A stretch of 64,000 nucleotides of DNA from Planctomycetota bacterium. GTDB taxonomy: Bacteria > Planctomycetota > Phycisphaerae > Phycisphaerales > SM1A02. Shown here piece after piece: positions 18,587 through 26,422 of this stretch. Every line of letters starts with the position of its first letter. The stretch's first letter is position 1. Location of the stretch: contig VGYX01000001.1 of NCBI GenBank assembly GCA_016872835.1, positions 177,191 through 241,190 of the forward strand. Direction: 5' to 3'. The notes beneath the pieces were generated by a model. That model was not told the DNA's origin and did no database searches. It worked only from the letters and a program-made list of their open reading frames with translations. The position numbers and the translations under genes are program-made.

Positions 18587-18774
18587 GCAGATCAAATCTC
18601 CCCAAACATCAACGAAACAGTCACTTACAACACCAAACTCATGTGGAGCGCCTGTCGATTCACATTCTCGAGACTCCCGGACGGATCAGCGCGGGCGCGG
18701 GTTGGAAGAAACGGTCGTCTGTTCTCCCGTCCAACCCCACTCATGAGCCATCAGAAGCCAACACAACAGACAAG

Positions 18775-18793
18775 ACACCCACACATGGGGTGT
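18775..18793 (-). terminator. possible dnaA terminator hairpin
   Basis: ACACCC and GGGTGT separated by 7 bases, 36 bases after the dnaA stop. On the reverse strand a T/G-rich stretch follows the stem. There is no clean T-run, so this is a weak candidate. Confidence 0.3.
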
Positions 18794-18813
18794 TTCTCAT
18801 GATGTGAAGAAAA

Positions 18814-18822
18814 TGTGGATAA
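18814..18822 (-). promoter_or_regulatory. perfect DnaA box TTATCCACA
   Basis: An exact match to the DnaA 9-mer, 7 bases after the dnaA stop codon on the same strand, in the spacer toward mutM. Confidence 0.75.
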
Positions 18823-18828
18823 CCAGAC

Positions 18829-20169
18829 TCAGTCCACTTCGGACTGAAGCAGACTCTGCAACCGCTCGACATCCGCACGGAGACGATCATCCGCGCACTG
18901 CTTCGAGTCGACGGTCCGGATCGCGTGCATCACGGTCGTGTGATCGCGGCCACCGAGATAGCCACCGATCTCCTCAAGGCTGTGCCGAGTGTGTCGGCGC
19001 GCAAGCCACATGCAGACCTGTCGCGGCAGCGCGACACTCTTGTGCCGGCGCTTGCCAAGCAGGTCCGTGAGCTTGATGTCATAGAAGCGCGCCACCGCAT
19101 CCAGGATCGCCTGAATGTTCGGCTGCTGACTGCCACGACCACTCTGCAGCGGATCCGCGCCGATCGCTTCCTTCGCGAGTTCCAGATCGATCGATCGTCC
19201 CATCGCCAGCGCGACGCCGCGGATCTTCGCGAGCGCCCCTTCGAGCTCGCGGATGTTCGAATCGATACGCGCAGCAATGTAGGCAGGCACATCGTCTGGC
19301 ATCTGCATGTCATGCAGACGAGCCTTCGTCTTCACGATGTTCACGCGCGTCTCGTAGCACGGGCGATCGATGCGCGCGACAAGACCACTGTTGAAGCGGC
19401 TCACGAGTCGTTCCTCAAGATCCGGAATCTCAGAGGGTGCCGCGTCGGAGCTCAGCGCGATCTGCTTGCCAGCCTGGTGCAGCGCGTTGAAGGTGTGGAA
19501 GAACTCCTCCTGCGTCTGCTCGTGCTTCGACAGGAAGTGGATATCGTCGATCACCAGCAGATCCATGTTCCGGAAGCGATGGCGGAACTCGTTCATGCGA
19601 CCCGCCTTCACACACTCATGAAAGCCGTCCATGAAGGTGTTGCAGCTGATGTACGAGATCCGCGCGGTGGGTTGCTGACGAAGCACCATCTGACAGATCG
19701 ACTGAAGCAGATGGGTCTTGCCCAGACCGACGCCGCCGTGCACGAAGAACGGGTTGTAGGCGCGACCAAGCTTGCCCGCGACCGCCACTGCCGCGGCGTG
19801 CGCCAGCCGGTTGCCAGGACCCACCACGAAGGAATCGAAGCAGTAGTCCGGGCTCAAGATCACTTGCTCGTCCAGTAGTGGCGTGCCTTCCTGGGAAGGC
19901 GCGCTGTTCATCGGTTCCATCACGGCCGTTTCGGATCCCATGAACCGCACGGCCAGAAGTTGTCCGGTGATCGATTGCGCCGCCTCCGTGAATGGCGCGA
20001 CACAGGAACGCTGCAGGTACTTCAGGCGGACAGGTTCATTGATCAGGAGGCGCAGTACGCCACCATCGATGCCCATGACCGAGATCTCCTCGAACCAATG
20101 CCTGCAGACTTCCGGATGATTCCGACGCAGGTACGCGTGGATACCCCGCTGCAGTTCTTCATTCGACAT
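18829..20169 (-). CDS. dnaA: chromosomal replication initiator DnaA
   Basis: The ATPase that binds origin DnaA boxes and opens the DNA for helicase loading. It has 446 residues. Domain I is at about 1-85 and the linker is short. Walker A is GGVGLGKT (145-152), Walker B is LVIDDIHF, and sensor 2 lies near NIRELEGAL. The domain IV helix-turn-helix ends in the signature GGRDHTTVMHA. The ATG at 20169 was chosen because the family N-terminus begins there (MSNEELQ) and an AAAGG Shine-Dalgarno-like stretch lies about 11 bases upstream. A longer frame upstream has no family resemblance. A TATACC hexamer (20192-20197) could be its -10, which would give a short leader. The neighbours are mutM and an RNase Z-like gene rather than the usual dnaN-recF-gyrB. 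Confidence 0.97.
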   Translation of the reverse strand: MSNEELQRGIHAYLRRNHPEVCRHWFEEISVMGIDGGVLRLLINEPVRLKYLQRSCVAPFTEAAQSITGQLLAVRFMGSETAVMEPMNSAPSQEGTPLLDEQVILSPDYCFDSFVVGPGNRLAHAAAVAVAGKLGRAYNPFFVHGGVGLGKTHLLQSICQMVLRQQPTARISYISCNTFMDGFHECVKAGRMNEFRHRFRNMDLLVIDDIHFLSKHEQTQEEFFHTFNALHQAGKQIALSSDAAPSEIPDLEERLVSRFNSGLVARIDRPCYETRVNIVKTKARLHDMQMPDDVPAYIAARIDSNIRELEGALAKIRGVALAMGRSIDLELAKEAIGADPLQSGRGSQQPNIQAILDAVARFYDIKLTDLLGKRRHKSVALPRQVCMWLARRHTRHSLEEIGGYLGGRDHTTVMHAIRTVDSKQCADDRLRADVERLQSLLQSEVD

Positions 20170-20244
20170 GGAGCAAGGACCTTTCGAGAGCGGTATAGGC
20201 TCGATCGGAGTGCAGGCACCCACGATCGACGGAAGTTCGGAAGC

Positions 20245-20262
20245 ACGTCACGGAAGTGACGT
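20245..20262. promoter_or_regulatory. perfect inverted repeat upstream of dnaA
   Basis: ACGTCAC-GGAA-GTGACGT, a 7-base perfect inverted repeat with a four-base centre, 76 bases before the dnaA start. It is a plausible operator or RNA hairpin; no regulator can be assigned. Confidence 0.4.
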
Positions 20263-20400
20263 TCATTGCGTCGCCCACACGATCACTTGCGTGGGGGCGG
20301 GGTCGGGAAAATAGAGAGACCTGAGGTGAGCGTCAACCACCTGAACACCCGGATCACAAAATGCAAAAAGGCAAGAAAGATGCAGGGGTTTTTCATCGCC

Positions 20401-21351
20401 TCAAGAAGTCGGTTCCGAACCCGCCTCGGCCTGATCGCGGACGACGGCCTGCGCCGGATCGGCCGCGACCTGTCGCTCGTAACGCTGTCGATTCATCCGG
20501 TGATCCATGAGAAGGTGGACCCTGTGGGCCTGGTCACCAGCCGCCTCCATCAGTCGCTCCCTCGCATACTGCATATGGGTGCGGCGGCTCACGTGGACCA
20601 CAACGATCTCGGGTCGGGTCCAGGTCTGGATCAGTACGCGCAGGTCGTCGATGTGGAGATGCTTGCCGACCTTCGCCCGATCCCGGTGCTCGGGATCGAA
20701 GAACGTGCACTCCGTGATGACCACCTGCGCGTTCACGAACTCGTCGCGAAGTAGGAAGGGACCCATTTCCGTGTCACCGGTGTAGGCGACCAGCGGGATC
20801 TCCATGGTTCGCGTGATTTCGGTGCCCTGCGACTTCAGTTCACGCAACTTGTCCTGGGGAAGGCCATGGAACTCCTCACGCAACTTGCTCCGTCGCTCCA
20901 GGACTGCGAAGGCCAGGCTTGGGGCGGAGTGGCTGACCTCGATGGCTCGCACGAAGACATTGGGCCGAAGCTGGAAGTCGACTCCAGGCTCCAATCCAAC
21001 GATTTCGTGGGGTGTCTTCTGCCGTTCCAGGTCGATCCAGGTCGACATCATGACCTCGAGCGGTCGAACCAGCCGAGGATGACACAAGACGCGGCCAGTC
21101 CCAAGCTTCTGGAAGTTGCGCTGGCTGAACCAATACGGGAGCGCAGCCACATGGTCCATGTGGGCATGGCTCAGGCAGATGGTCCCAGCGGTCAGGACTG
21201 GACGGGGGCACAGACCCACGTCGAACGCGACATCCAGCTCAGGAACATGCACAGTCGCTTCTTCACCAGCGACACTGACACCTTGGATGCGGTACGGCGG
21301 GACGAAGAGGAAGCCCATCTGCCCCTCGCGGGGCGGCGGCTTTGGAACCAT
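20401..21351 (-). CDS. MBL-fold hydrolase, RNase Z-like
   Basis: A 316-residue metallo-beta-lactamase-fold protein with the metal-binding HAHMDH motif (SHAHMDH, near residue 62), a later TGDTE segment that carries the bridging aspartate (near 193), and conserved His residues toward the C-terminus (VVHVSRR, KHLHIDD). The order of motifs resembles tRNase Z, which trims tRNA 3' ends, but a general MBL hydrolase is possible. Unlike most genes here it has a clear Shine-Dalgarno sequence (AGGAG, 8 bases before the ATG). A TAGGAT hexamer at 21406-21411 on the same strand would give a leader of about 50 bases. It is divergent from the Hpt gene. Confidence 0.8.
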   Translation of the reverse strand: MVPKPPPREGQMGFLFVPPYRIQGVSVAGEEATVHVPELDVAFDVGLCPRPVLTAGTICLSHAHMDHVAALPYWFSQRNFQKLGTGRVLCHPRLVRPLEVMMSTWIDLERQKTPHEIVGLEPGVDFQLRPNVFVRAIEVSHSAPSLAFAVLERRSKLREEFHGLPQDKLRELKSQGTEITRTMEIPLVAYTGDTEMGPFLLRDEFVNAQVVITECTFFDPEHRDRAKVGKHLHIDDLRVLIQTWTRPEIVVVHVSRRTHMQYARERLMEAAGDQAHRVHLLMDHRMNRQRYERQVAADPAQAVVRDQAEAGSEPTS

Positions 21352-21451
21352 TTGAAATCTCCTTCGGCGGCGCTTTCGCGCGGCGAGGCGTACTGGAAAC
21401 CCGTAATCCTAGCCCAAAAAGATCGAGGACTTGGAGGATGTGGTGATCTTT

Positions 21452-21466
21452 TTGTGATTTACACAA
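21452..21466. promoter_or_regulatory. palindrome between the RNase Z-like and Hpt genes
   Basis: TTGTG-ATTTA-CACAA, a 15-base symmetric site in an AT-rich divergent spacer. It resembles half-sites of the CRP/FNR class of regulators, but no such regulator is in the window. Confidence 0.35.
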
Positions 21467-21520
21467 TTTCATTTTCCGCAGCCCGATTCCGAATTCGAGG
21501 CTGGCCGATTGCCGTCACCC

Positions 21521-21880
21521 ATGGTTCAAGACCCTGTCCAATCCTCCTCCTCAAGCGAAACGCCGCTACGGAGCGCCTTTCACGACGATCCAGACATGCG
21601 GGAGATCGTCCAATCATTTCTGGAGGAGATTCCCAAGCGCTTGGCACGGATGGAATCGCTTCTTGCTGAAGGCAATCAGATCGAGTTCCGTCGAGTCGTG
21701 CACCAGATGAAAGGCGCCGGCGGCGGGTACGGGTTTCAGGAAATTTCGAATGCAGCGGCGCAGTTGGAGTGCTGCATGAACTTGAGCGGCGAACAGTGGT
21801 CGCGCGATTGTCTGGCCCATCTGGTCACGTTTCAGACACTGTTGCGACAGGCGCATGCGGGACTGCGGGAGCGTCGGTAG
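21521..21880 (+). CDS. Hpt (histidine phosphotransfer) domain protein
   Basis: A stand-alone 119-residue phosphotransfer protein that carries phosphate between a hybrid kinase and a response regulator. The phosphorylatable histidine is H61 in the motif HQMKGAGGGYGF, inside a four-helix bundle. ATG at 21521 is preferred over a TTG four codons upstream. Its stop is followed at once by the start of a response-regulator diguanylate cyclase, a likely phosphate acceptor. The only hybrid kinase in the window is 27 kb away (48924-50684). Confidence 0.88.
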   Translation: MVQDPVQSSSSSETPLRSAFHDDPDMREIVQSFLEEIPKRLARMESLLAEGNQIEFRRVVHQMKGAGGGYGFQEISNAAAQLECCMNLSGEQWSRDCLAHLVTFQTLLRQAHAGLRERR

Positions 21881-22843
21881 ATGATCGGCGCGGAATTATC
21901 GCATGACGAAGCGTCTCCGATCTGGGACACTGAATCGAATCTGATGTCTGAAGCGACTCCGGTTCCACGCCTTCTGGCCATCGATGATTCAGAACTGATC
22001 CATCGACTGCTGCAAGTGCGCCTTCAGGGCGAGCGACTGGAACTGCACAGCGCCCTGAGTGCGAGCGAGGGGATCCGTCTGGCGCAGGAACTGTTGCCGG
22101 AAGTGATCCTGCTGGACATCGAACTGGACGAGATCGACGGATTCGAGGTTCTGTCCAGGCTCAAGCAGGATCCGCGCACACACGACATCGCGGTGATCTT
22201 CATCAGCGCCGCAAGCGACACCATGGATCGGGTGCGAGGCCTTGATCTTGGTGCCGTCGACTTCATCGCCAAACCGTTCGAGGTGGTGGAACTGAAGGCG
22301 CGGGTGCGGCTGGCGCTTCGCATGCGTCATCTGGTCAAGATGCTGGAGCATCGCGCGCAGATCGACGGACTGAGCGGTCTTTGGAACCGTCGATACTTCG
22401 ATCAACGTCTGTCCCAGGAATTCAGCGAGGCGCGACGACATGGACGACCACTCTCCCTGATCATGTGCGATGTCGATCGATTCAAGCGACTGAACGACCA
22501 GTTCGGACATCCGTTCGGCGATCACGTCATCGAACGAGTCGCACAGGTGCTCTTGGGCGGCCGTGGCAGCGACATCGCGTGCCGGTACGGTGGCGAGGAA
22601 TTCAGCATGATCCTGCCAAGCACCACGGCGACCCACGCACAGGAGGTCGCTGAACGCAAGCGGGTGATGATCGAGTCACAGTCATGGACCGGCCACCCAG
22701 ACCTGGTCGTCACGGCGAGCTTCGGAATCGCGGATCTGCAGCGCATGCCGGCCAACGCCACGATGGAACAGCTCATCCAATCCGCCGATGCAGCCCTTTA
22801 CCGGGCCAAGCAGCAGGGTCGCAACCGGATCGAGATCGCCTAG
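21881..22843 (+). CDS. response regulator with diguanylate cyclase (REC-GGDEF)
   Basis: A 320-residue protein with an N-terminal receiver domain (acid pocket D35-D36, phosphoacceptor D79, conserved K131) and a C-terminal GGDEF domain with the active motif GGEEF (237-241). The RxxD product-inhibition site is present (RGSD, 228-231), five residues before the motif. It is therefore expected to make c-di-GMP when phosphorylated and to be feedback-inhibited, like PleD or WspR. A second ATG at 21944 is also possible and leaves the receiver domain intact. It directly follows the Hpt gene and forms a two-gene unit with it. A PilZ-type c-di-GMP receptor lies 0.8 kb downstream on the other strand. Confidence 0.93.
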   Translation: MIGAELSHDEASPIWDTESNLMSEATPVPRLLAIDDSELIHRLLQVRLQGERLELHSALSASEGIRLAQELLPEVILLDIELDEIDGFEVLSRLKQDPRTHDIAVIFISAASDTMDRVRGLDLGAVDFIAKPFEVVELKARVRLALRMRHLVKMLEHRAQIDGLSGLWNRRYFDQRLSQEFSEARRHGRPLSLIMCDVDRFKRLNDQFGHPFGDHVIERVAQVLLGGRGSDIACRYGGEEFSMILPSTTATHAQEVAERKRVMIESQSWTGHPDLVVTASFGIADLQRMPANATMEQLIQSADAALYRAKQQGRNRIEIA

Positions 22844-22884
22844 GCGCGACTGTAACCCGATCAAGCGACCCACCTCATCCAAAC

Positions 22885-22890
22885 TAGGAT
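22885..22890 (+). promoter_or_regulatory. candidate -10 element of recO (TAGGAT)
   Basis: TAGGAT, 6 bases before the GTG of recO. The 54 bases after the diguanylate cyclase stop leave room for a separate promoter. Confidence 0.45.
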
Positions 22891-22896
22891 TCCCGC

Positions 22897-23652
22897 GTGG
22901 CGGTTGAGCACGACCAGGCGATCTGCATTCGGCAATGGGACTTCTCGGAGACCAGCCAGACCGTCAGCCTGTTCGCACGACGGTTTGGTGGATTGCGTGC
23001 ACTTGCGAAAGGATCGCGCCGCGAGCGGGGGAGTTTCTCTGGGGGCATCGATCTGCTGACGGCCGGTGAGATCGGGATCATCATGAAGCGAGATTCGGAT
23101 CTGGCCACGCTGACCGAGTGGGACGTGCAGGAGACGTTCACGCGCCTGCGCGACGACCTGCAGGCGAATCGCGCGGCGTGGTACGTGGCGGACGTGCTTG
23201 GTCGCATGCTTCCACCGCTGGATCCACATCCCAGGCTCTTCGATGTGACGATGGAACTTCTGCGTACGCTGGGTCATGTGGAGGCCACCGAGTCGGTGAT
23301 GCTTCGATTCCAGTGGATCCTGCTGGAGGAGACGGGTTGGCAACCGGATCTTCAGGATCCAGAACCCGAGGCGCGAACGTTGGCGTTCGATCCACAGGAG
23401 GGTGTGTGGACCACCGACACCGGCGAGCCCGGCAGTTGGCGTGTGCGGCGTGGGACGCTTGTGACGCTGCAGGCGGCCGCCGCGGGTGCGCTGGAGCGGC
23501 AGGACGCGGTGTCGGTGCAGCGCGCGAACAAGCTGCTTGCAGCCCACATTCGCAACGTGCTCGGCGAGGAGCCTTCCAGCATGACATGGGTCTTCGGGCG
23601 CCTGCCGGTTGGCGGCGCGTCACCAAGGCCGCGGAGCAGTGGTCGGCGCTGA
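22897..23652 (+). CDS. recO: DNA repair protein RecO
   Basis: A 251-residue RecO homologue that helps load RecA onto SSB-coated DNA in the RecFOR pathway. The N-terminal OB-fold has the family features (AICIRQWDFSETSQTVSLF, then the GGLRALAKGSRR loop near 29-40), and an alpha-helical region follows. The zinc-finger cysteines found in some RecO proteins are absent. The start is GTG at 22897, with a TAGGAT hexamer 6 bases before it, so translation is probably leaderless. It is convergent with the PilZ gene, with 4 bases between the stop codons. Confidence 0.88.
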   Translation: MAVEHDQAICIRQWDFSETSQTVSLFARRFGGLRALAKGSRRERGSFSGGIDLLTAGEIGIIMKRDSDLATLTEWDVQETFTRLRDDLQANRAAWYVADVLGRMLPPLDPHPRLFDVTMELLRTLGHVEATESVMLRFQWILLEETGWQPDLQDPEPEARTLAFDPQEGVWTTDTGEPGSWRVRRGTLVTLQAAAAGALERQDAVSVQRANKLLAAHIRNVLGEEPSSMTWVFGRLPVGGASPRPRSSGRR

Positions 23653-23656
23653 GGAG

Positions 23657-24013
23657 TCAGAAGAAGCGGATGCCCGCTTCATAGTGCCTCAAGAATCCGC
23701 GATCATCGCGCACCGCACGACACCAGACCACCATCGCAGGGCGGTCGATGCAGACCCCGGAAGGTTCATGACCGATCGCTCGGCCCGTGAGGCCTTCCGG
23801 CATCAGGCAACTGACCTCGATGCGTGCACCTTTTTCGCTCACATCAAGGGCGGGATAGATCTGCGGACATTCATGGTCGTGATGCCACGCGATGGACACC
23901 GATCCAGCGGCCACCATGCGAGCGGTGTCGCGGCGGTCAAGACTCGATCTCGATTCCAGAGATCGAGAGGTTGCCGCTGATGCGGATACATGGTGTCGGG
24001 TGATGAAATCCAT
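23657..24013 (-). CDS. PilZ-domain protein, probable c-di-GMP receptor
   Basis: A small protein of 118 residues made almost entirely of one PilZ-like domain. The c-di-GMP-binding RxxxR is RDTAR (28-32). The second motif, DxSxxG, is DVSEKG (57-62) followed by ARIE. The barrel ends in YEAGIRFF, as is typical. No membrane segment or extra domain is present. It sits close to a diguanylate cyclase and is divergent from the M16 peptidase. No Shine-Dalgarno sequence is visible at the ATG. Recognition rests on motifs only, so other beta-barrel folds are not excluded. Confidence 0.72.
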   Translation of the reverse strand: MDFITRHHVSASAATSRSLESRSSLDRRDTARMVAAGSVSIAWHHDHECPQIYPALDVSEKGARIEVSCLMPEGLTGRAIGHEPSGVCIDRPAMVVWCRAVRDDRGFLRHYEAGIRFF

Positions 24014-24121
24014 GACGACTTCAAAGTTGAATACGAATCTGGAGGCCGAGGTGTGAGGTCCGAAAGAGACGCAAAATGGGGTCGGACCCGCGAAATCGGA
24101 TGCTCCGATAAGGAAGGTTCG

Positions 24122-24127
24122 TAGACT
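24122..24127 (+). promoter_or_regulatory. candidate -10 element of the M16 peptidase gene (TAGACT)
   Basis: TAGACT, 9 bases before the ATG at 24137, so the 5' leader would be only a few bases. Confidence 0.45.
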
Positions 24128-24136
24128 GCACCCTGC

Positions 24137-25348
24137 ATGGCTCTGCGCTCCGCAACCCTTTCAAACGGCCTCGTGATCCTTGGGGAAGTCGATTCGGCGG
24201 CGCACACCGCGGCCGCAGGTTTCTTCGTGCGAACAGGGGCTCGGGACGAGCCGACCCCGCTCATGGGGGTGAGCCACTTCCTGGAACACATGATGTTCAA
24301 GGGTTCCGAGCGCCGCACCGCGTTCCAGGTGAACGAGGACTTTGACCGGATCGGTGCAAGCCACAACGCCTTCACCAGCGGCGAGATGACCTGTTTTCAC
24401 GCGCACGTGCTCCCAGAACATGTTCCAGCCGCGCTGGAGATGTTGGCGGACATCCTGCGACCAGCGCTGCGTCAGGCGGACTTCGACGAGGAGAAGGGGG
24501 TGATCCTTGAGGAGATCGCGATGTACGAGGACAACCCCTTCATGGCGCTCTACGAGCGCATGATGGAGCGGTACTACGACGGTCATCCGATGGGGCATCG
24601 TGTCCTGGGCACCAAGGAAACCATCTCTGCGCTGCAGCGCGACGCGTTGGCCGGCTACTTCCATGAGCGCTACGCGAGCGACACCATGGCACTCGCCGTG
24701 GCTGGCAAGGTGGACTTCGACGCCTTGGTTTCGCAGGTGTCACGACTCTGTGGCGCATGGCCTCGTGGAACGCCAGGCCGCACCCATGCGCACTTCCGGC
24801 CGAACGAGGATCGGTTCGAGATGCGGCTTCCGAATCTCACGCGGGCCTATCTGGGCATGATGATGCCGGCCCCGCCGCTCGCGGATCCTCGACGGTACGC
24901 CAGCAGTCTGGTTGCGCAGATCGTGGGTGACACGGAGGGCAGTCGCTTCTACTGGAGCCTTGTCGAGACCGGCTTGGCGGAGGAGGCGACGTGCAACTAC
25001 GAGGGCCGGGATGGACTCGGCGAGCATCTGGTGCTGGCCGCCTGCACCAGTGAAGCCGTGGAGGAAGTTCGCGGCACGTTGCTGACCGAGATGCGCACGC
25101 TGGTGGATTCGCTGGATCAGGCCGAGCTGGATCGGGCGAAGGCGCGGATCGCGACGGCGGTGGCGCTGGCAGGCGAGCGGCCGGCGGGTCGCATGACACG
25201 ACTGGGATCGCTGTGGGCGTATGGAATCCCGTATGCCACGCTGGCCGAGGAGATGCAGCGCATCGAGGCGGTCACGCTGGATGATCTGCGCCAGAATCTG
25301 CGTGACTTCCCGCTGCAGCCCGTGGTCACCGGCCTTCTGAAGGCCTGA
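24137..25348 (+). CDS. M16 family zinc peptidase
   Basis: A 403-residue metallopeptidase of the pitrilysin/processing-peptidase family. The inverted zinc motif HFLEH (H47-E50-H51) and the downstream glutamate of LEEIAMYED (near 127) are intact, so it should be catalytically active. The C-terminal half is the second M16 domain, without the motif. The substrate is unknown; bacterial members act on small or misfolded peptides. A TAGACT hexamer lies 9 bases before the ATG. It is convergent with lipA, and the two stops share one palindrome. Confidence 0.93.
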   Translation: MALRSATLSNGLVILGEVDSAAHTAAAGFFVRTGARDEPTPLMGVSHFLEHMMFKGSERRTAFQVNEDFDRIGASHNAFTSGEMTCFHAHVLPEHVPAALEMLADILRPALRQADFDEEKGVILEEIAMYEDNPFMALYERMMERYYDGHPMGHRVLGTKETISALQRDALAGYFHERYASDTMALAVAGKVDFDALVSQVSRLCGAWPRGTPGRTHAHFRPNEDRFEMRLPNLTRAYLGMMMPAPPLADPRRYASSLVAQIVGDTEGSRFYWSLVETGLAEEATCNYEGRDGLGEHLVLAACTSEAVEEVRGTLLTEMRTLVDSLDQAELDRAKARIATAVALAGERPAGRMTRLGSLWAYGIPYATLAEEMQRIEAVTLDDLRQNLRDFPLQPVVTGLLKA

Positions 25349-25357
25349 TCAGGCCTT
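25340..25357. repeat. 18-base perfect palindrome shared by two convergent gene ends
   Basis: AAGGCCTGA-TCAGGCCTT. Both the M16 peptidase and lipA end in a Lys-Ala-stop encoded by the same palindrome read from either side. It may work as a bidirectional terminator in RNA, but there is no loop and no T-run. Confidence 0.45.
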
Positions 25358-26368
25358 GGGCCGGGTCAGCGAAAGCATGTCCGCCTGCTCGTCGGCGTGA
25401 TAGCTGCTGCGGACCAGCGGTCCGCTCTCGCACACCTTGAATCCACGGGTCAGCGCCTCGCGCTTGAACATGGCGAACTGGTCCGGGTGCACCCAGCGCT
25501 CGATCGGGAGATGGTTGCGAGTCGGCTGCAGGTACTGGCCGACCGTCAACACGTCGGCCTTGCTGGCAGCCTGCACATCGTCCATCAGCTGCAGCACCTC
25601 GTCGTCGCGCTCGCCGATGCCCACCATGATGCCGGTCTTGGTCACCAAGCCCGATGCCTTGAACTGGGAAAGCACCGCGAGGGATCGGTCGTAGCGGGCC
25701 TGTGGACGGACCGCGGGATGCATGCGCTCCACGGTCTCCATGTTGTGGCTGATGATCTCGGGTCGGGAATCACACACGGTCTGGATCGCCTTCTCGTCGC
25801 CACAGAAGTCGCCGACCAGGATCTCCACGCTCATGTCAGGGCACGCCTCGTGGACCCGCCGCACCGTCTCCGCCCAGATCTCGGCACCACCATCCGGCAG
25901 TTCGTCGCGGTTCACGCTGGTGATCACGACATGCTTCAGGCCCATCAACGCAAGGCTGGCGGCAACGCGACGCGGTTCGTCGGTGTCGAGCGAAGCGGGG
26001 CGGCCCGTCTTCACATTGCAGAAGCCGCAACTTCGCGTGCAGGTGTCCCCAAGGATCATGATGGTGGCGCTGCCGCGGCTCCAGCACTCACCCATGTTCG
26101 GGCAGCTCGCCTCCTGACATACGGTGTGCAGCCGATGCTCGTCGATGATCCCCTTCAGACGCAGGTACCCCTCGCCACCGGGAACACGCGCGCGCAGCCA
26201 TTCCGGCTTGCGGCCGATTCGCATGGATTGTCTGGCCTCGTCGGCGTTGTTCAGAACCATGCCGGTCAGGCTCACGGCGGGAGCAGGCAGGTTGCGGGCC
26301 GTGTCACCACCCAGCGGCCTTGGATGGCGCTTAAGGGTGCGGGCGATGGCTGGATCAGGAGCCGTCAC
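25349..26368 (-). CDS. lipA: lipoyl synthase
   Basis: A radical-SAM enzyme that inserts two sulfur atoms into octanoyl groups to make lipoate on target proteins such as the E2 subunit encoded at 29698-31119. It has about 339 residues. The auxiliary cluster motif is CQEASCPNMGEC, the radical-SAM motif is CTRSCGFC, and the C-terminal RSSYHA completes the auxiliary cluster. GTG at 26368 is preferred because it has a TACCCT hexamer 9 bases upstream; the ATG at 26413 would leave only 9 bases to the divergent ThuA gene. The N-terminal 50 residues are not conserved, so internal starts are possible. Confidence 0.93.
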   Translation of the reverse strand: MTAPDPAIARTLKRHPRPLGGDTARNLPAPAVSLTGMVLNNADEARQSMRIGRKPEWLRARVPGGEGYLRLKGIIDEHRLHTVCQEASCPNMGECWSRGSATIMILGDTCTRSCGFCNVKTGRPASLDTDEPRRVAASLALMGLKHVVITSVNRDELPDGGAEIWAETVRRVHEACPDMSVEILVGDFCGDEKAIQTVCDSRPEIISHNMETVERMHPAVRPQARYDRSLAVLSQFKASGLVTKTGIMVGIGERDDEVLQLMDDVQAASKADVLTVGQYLQPTRNHLPIERWVHPDQFAMFKREALTRGFKVCESGPLVRSSYHADEQADMLSLTRPKA

Positions 26369-26377
26369 GGAATCCGA

Positions 26378-26383
26378 AGGGTA
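26378..26383 (-). promoter_or_regulatory. candidate -10 element of lipA (TACCCT)
   Basis: Reverse-strand TACCCT, 9 bases before the GTG start chosen for lipA. It supports this start over the ATG at 26413. Confidence 0.35.
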
Positions 26384-26410
26384 GCCCTGTCGAAAGCATG
26401 ATCCAAGCCG

Positions 26411-26416
26411 CATACT
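26411..26416 (+). promoter_or_regulatory. candidate -10 element of the ThuA gene (CATACT)
   Basis: CATACT, exactly 6 bases before the ATG at 26423, with the first base differing from TAnnnT. Confidence 0.35.
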
Positions 26417-26422
26417 GCGCGA

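Larger units (their letters stand above)
18374..18828. other. candidate chromosomal replication origin (oriC)
   Basis: A 455-base non-coding region between the 3' ends of mutM and dnaA. It is visibly AT-richer than its surroundings (for example 18520-18570 and 18590-18640). It contains a perfect DnaA box (TTATCCACA on the reverse strand, 18814-18822) and a good variant (TTGTCCACA, 18578-18586). Two more TGTGGA cores, each preceded by A, are at 18419 and 18642, all in the same orientation. A small inverted repeat, GAGATT-CTTT-AATCTC, is at 18539-18554. An origin beside dnaA is the rule in many bacteria. There is no coding sequence with family resemblance here. Confidence 0.55.
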
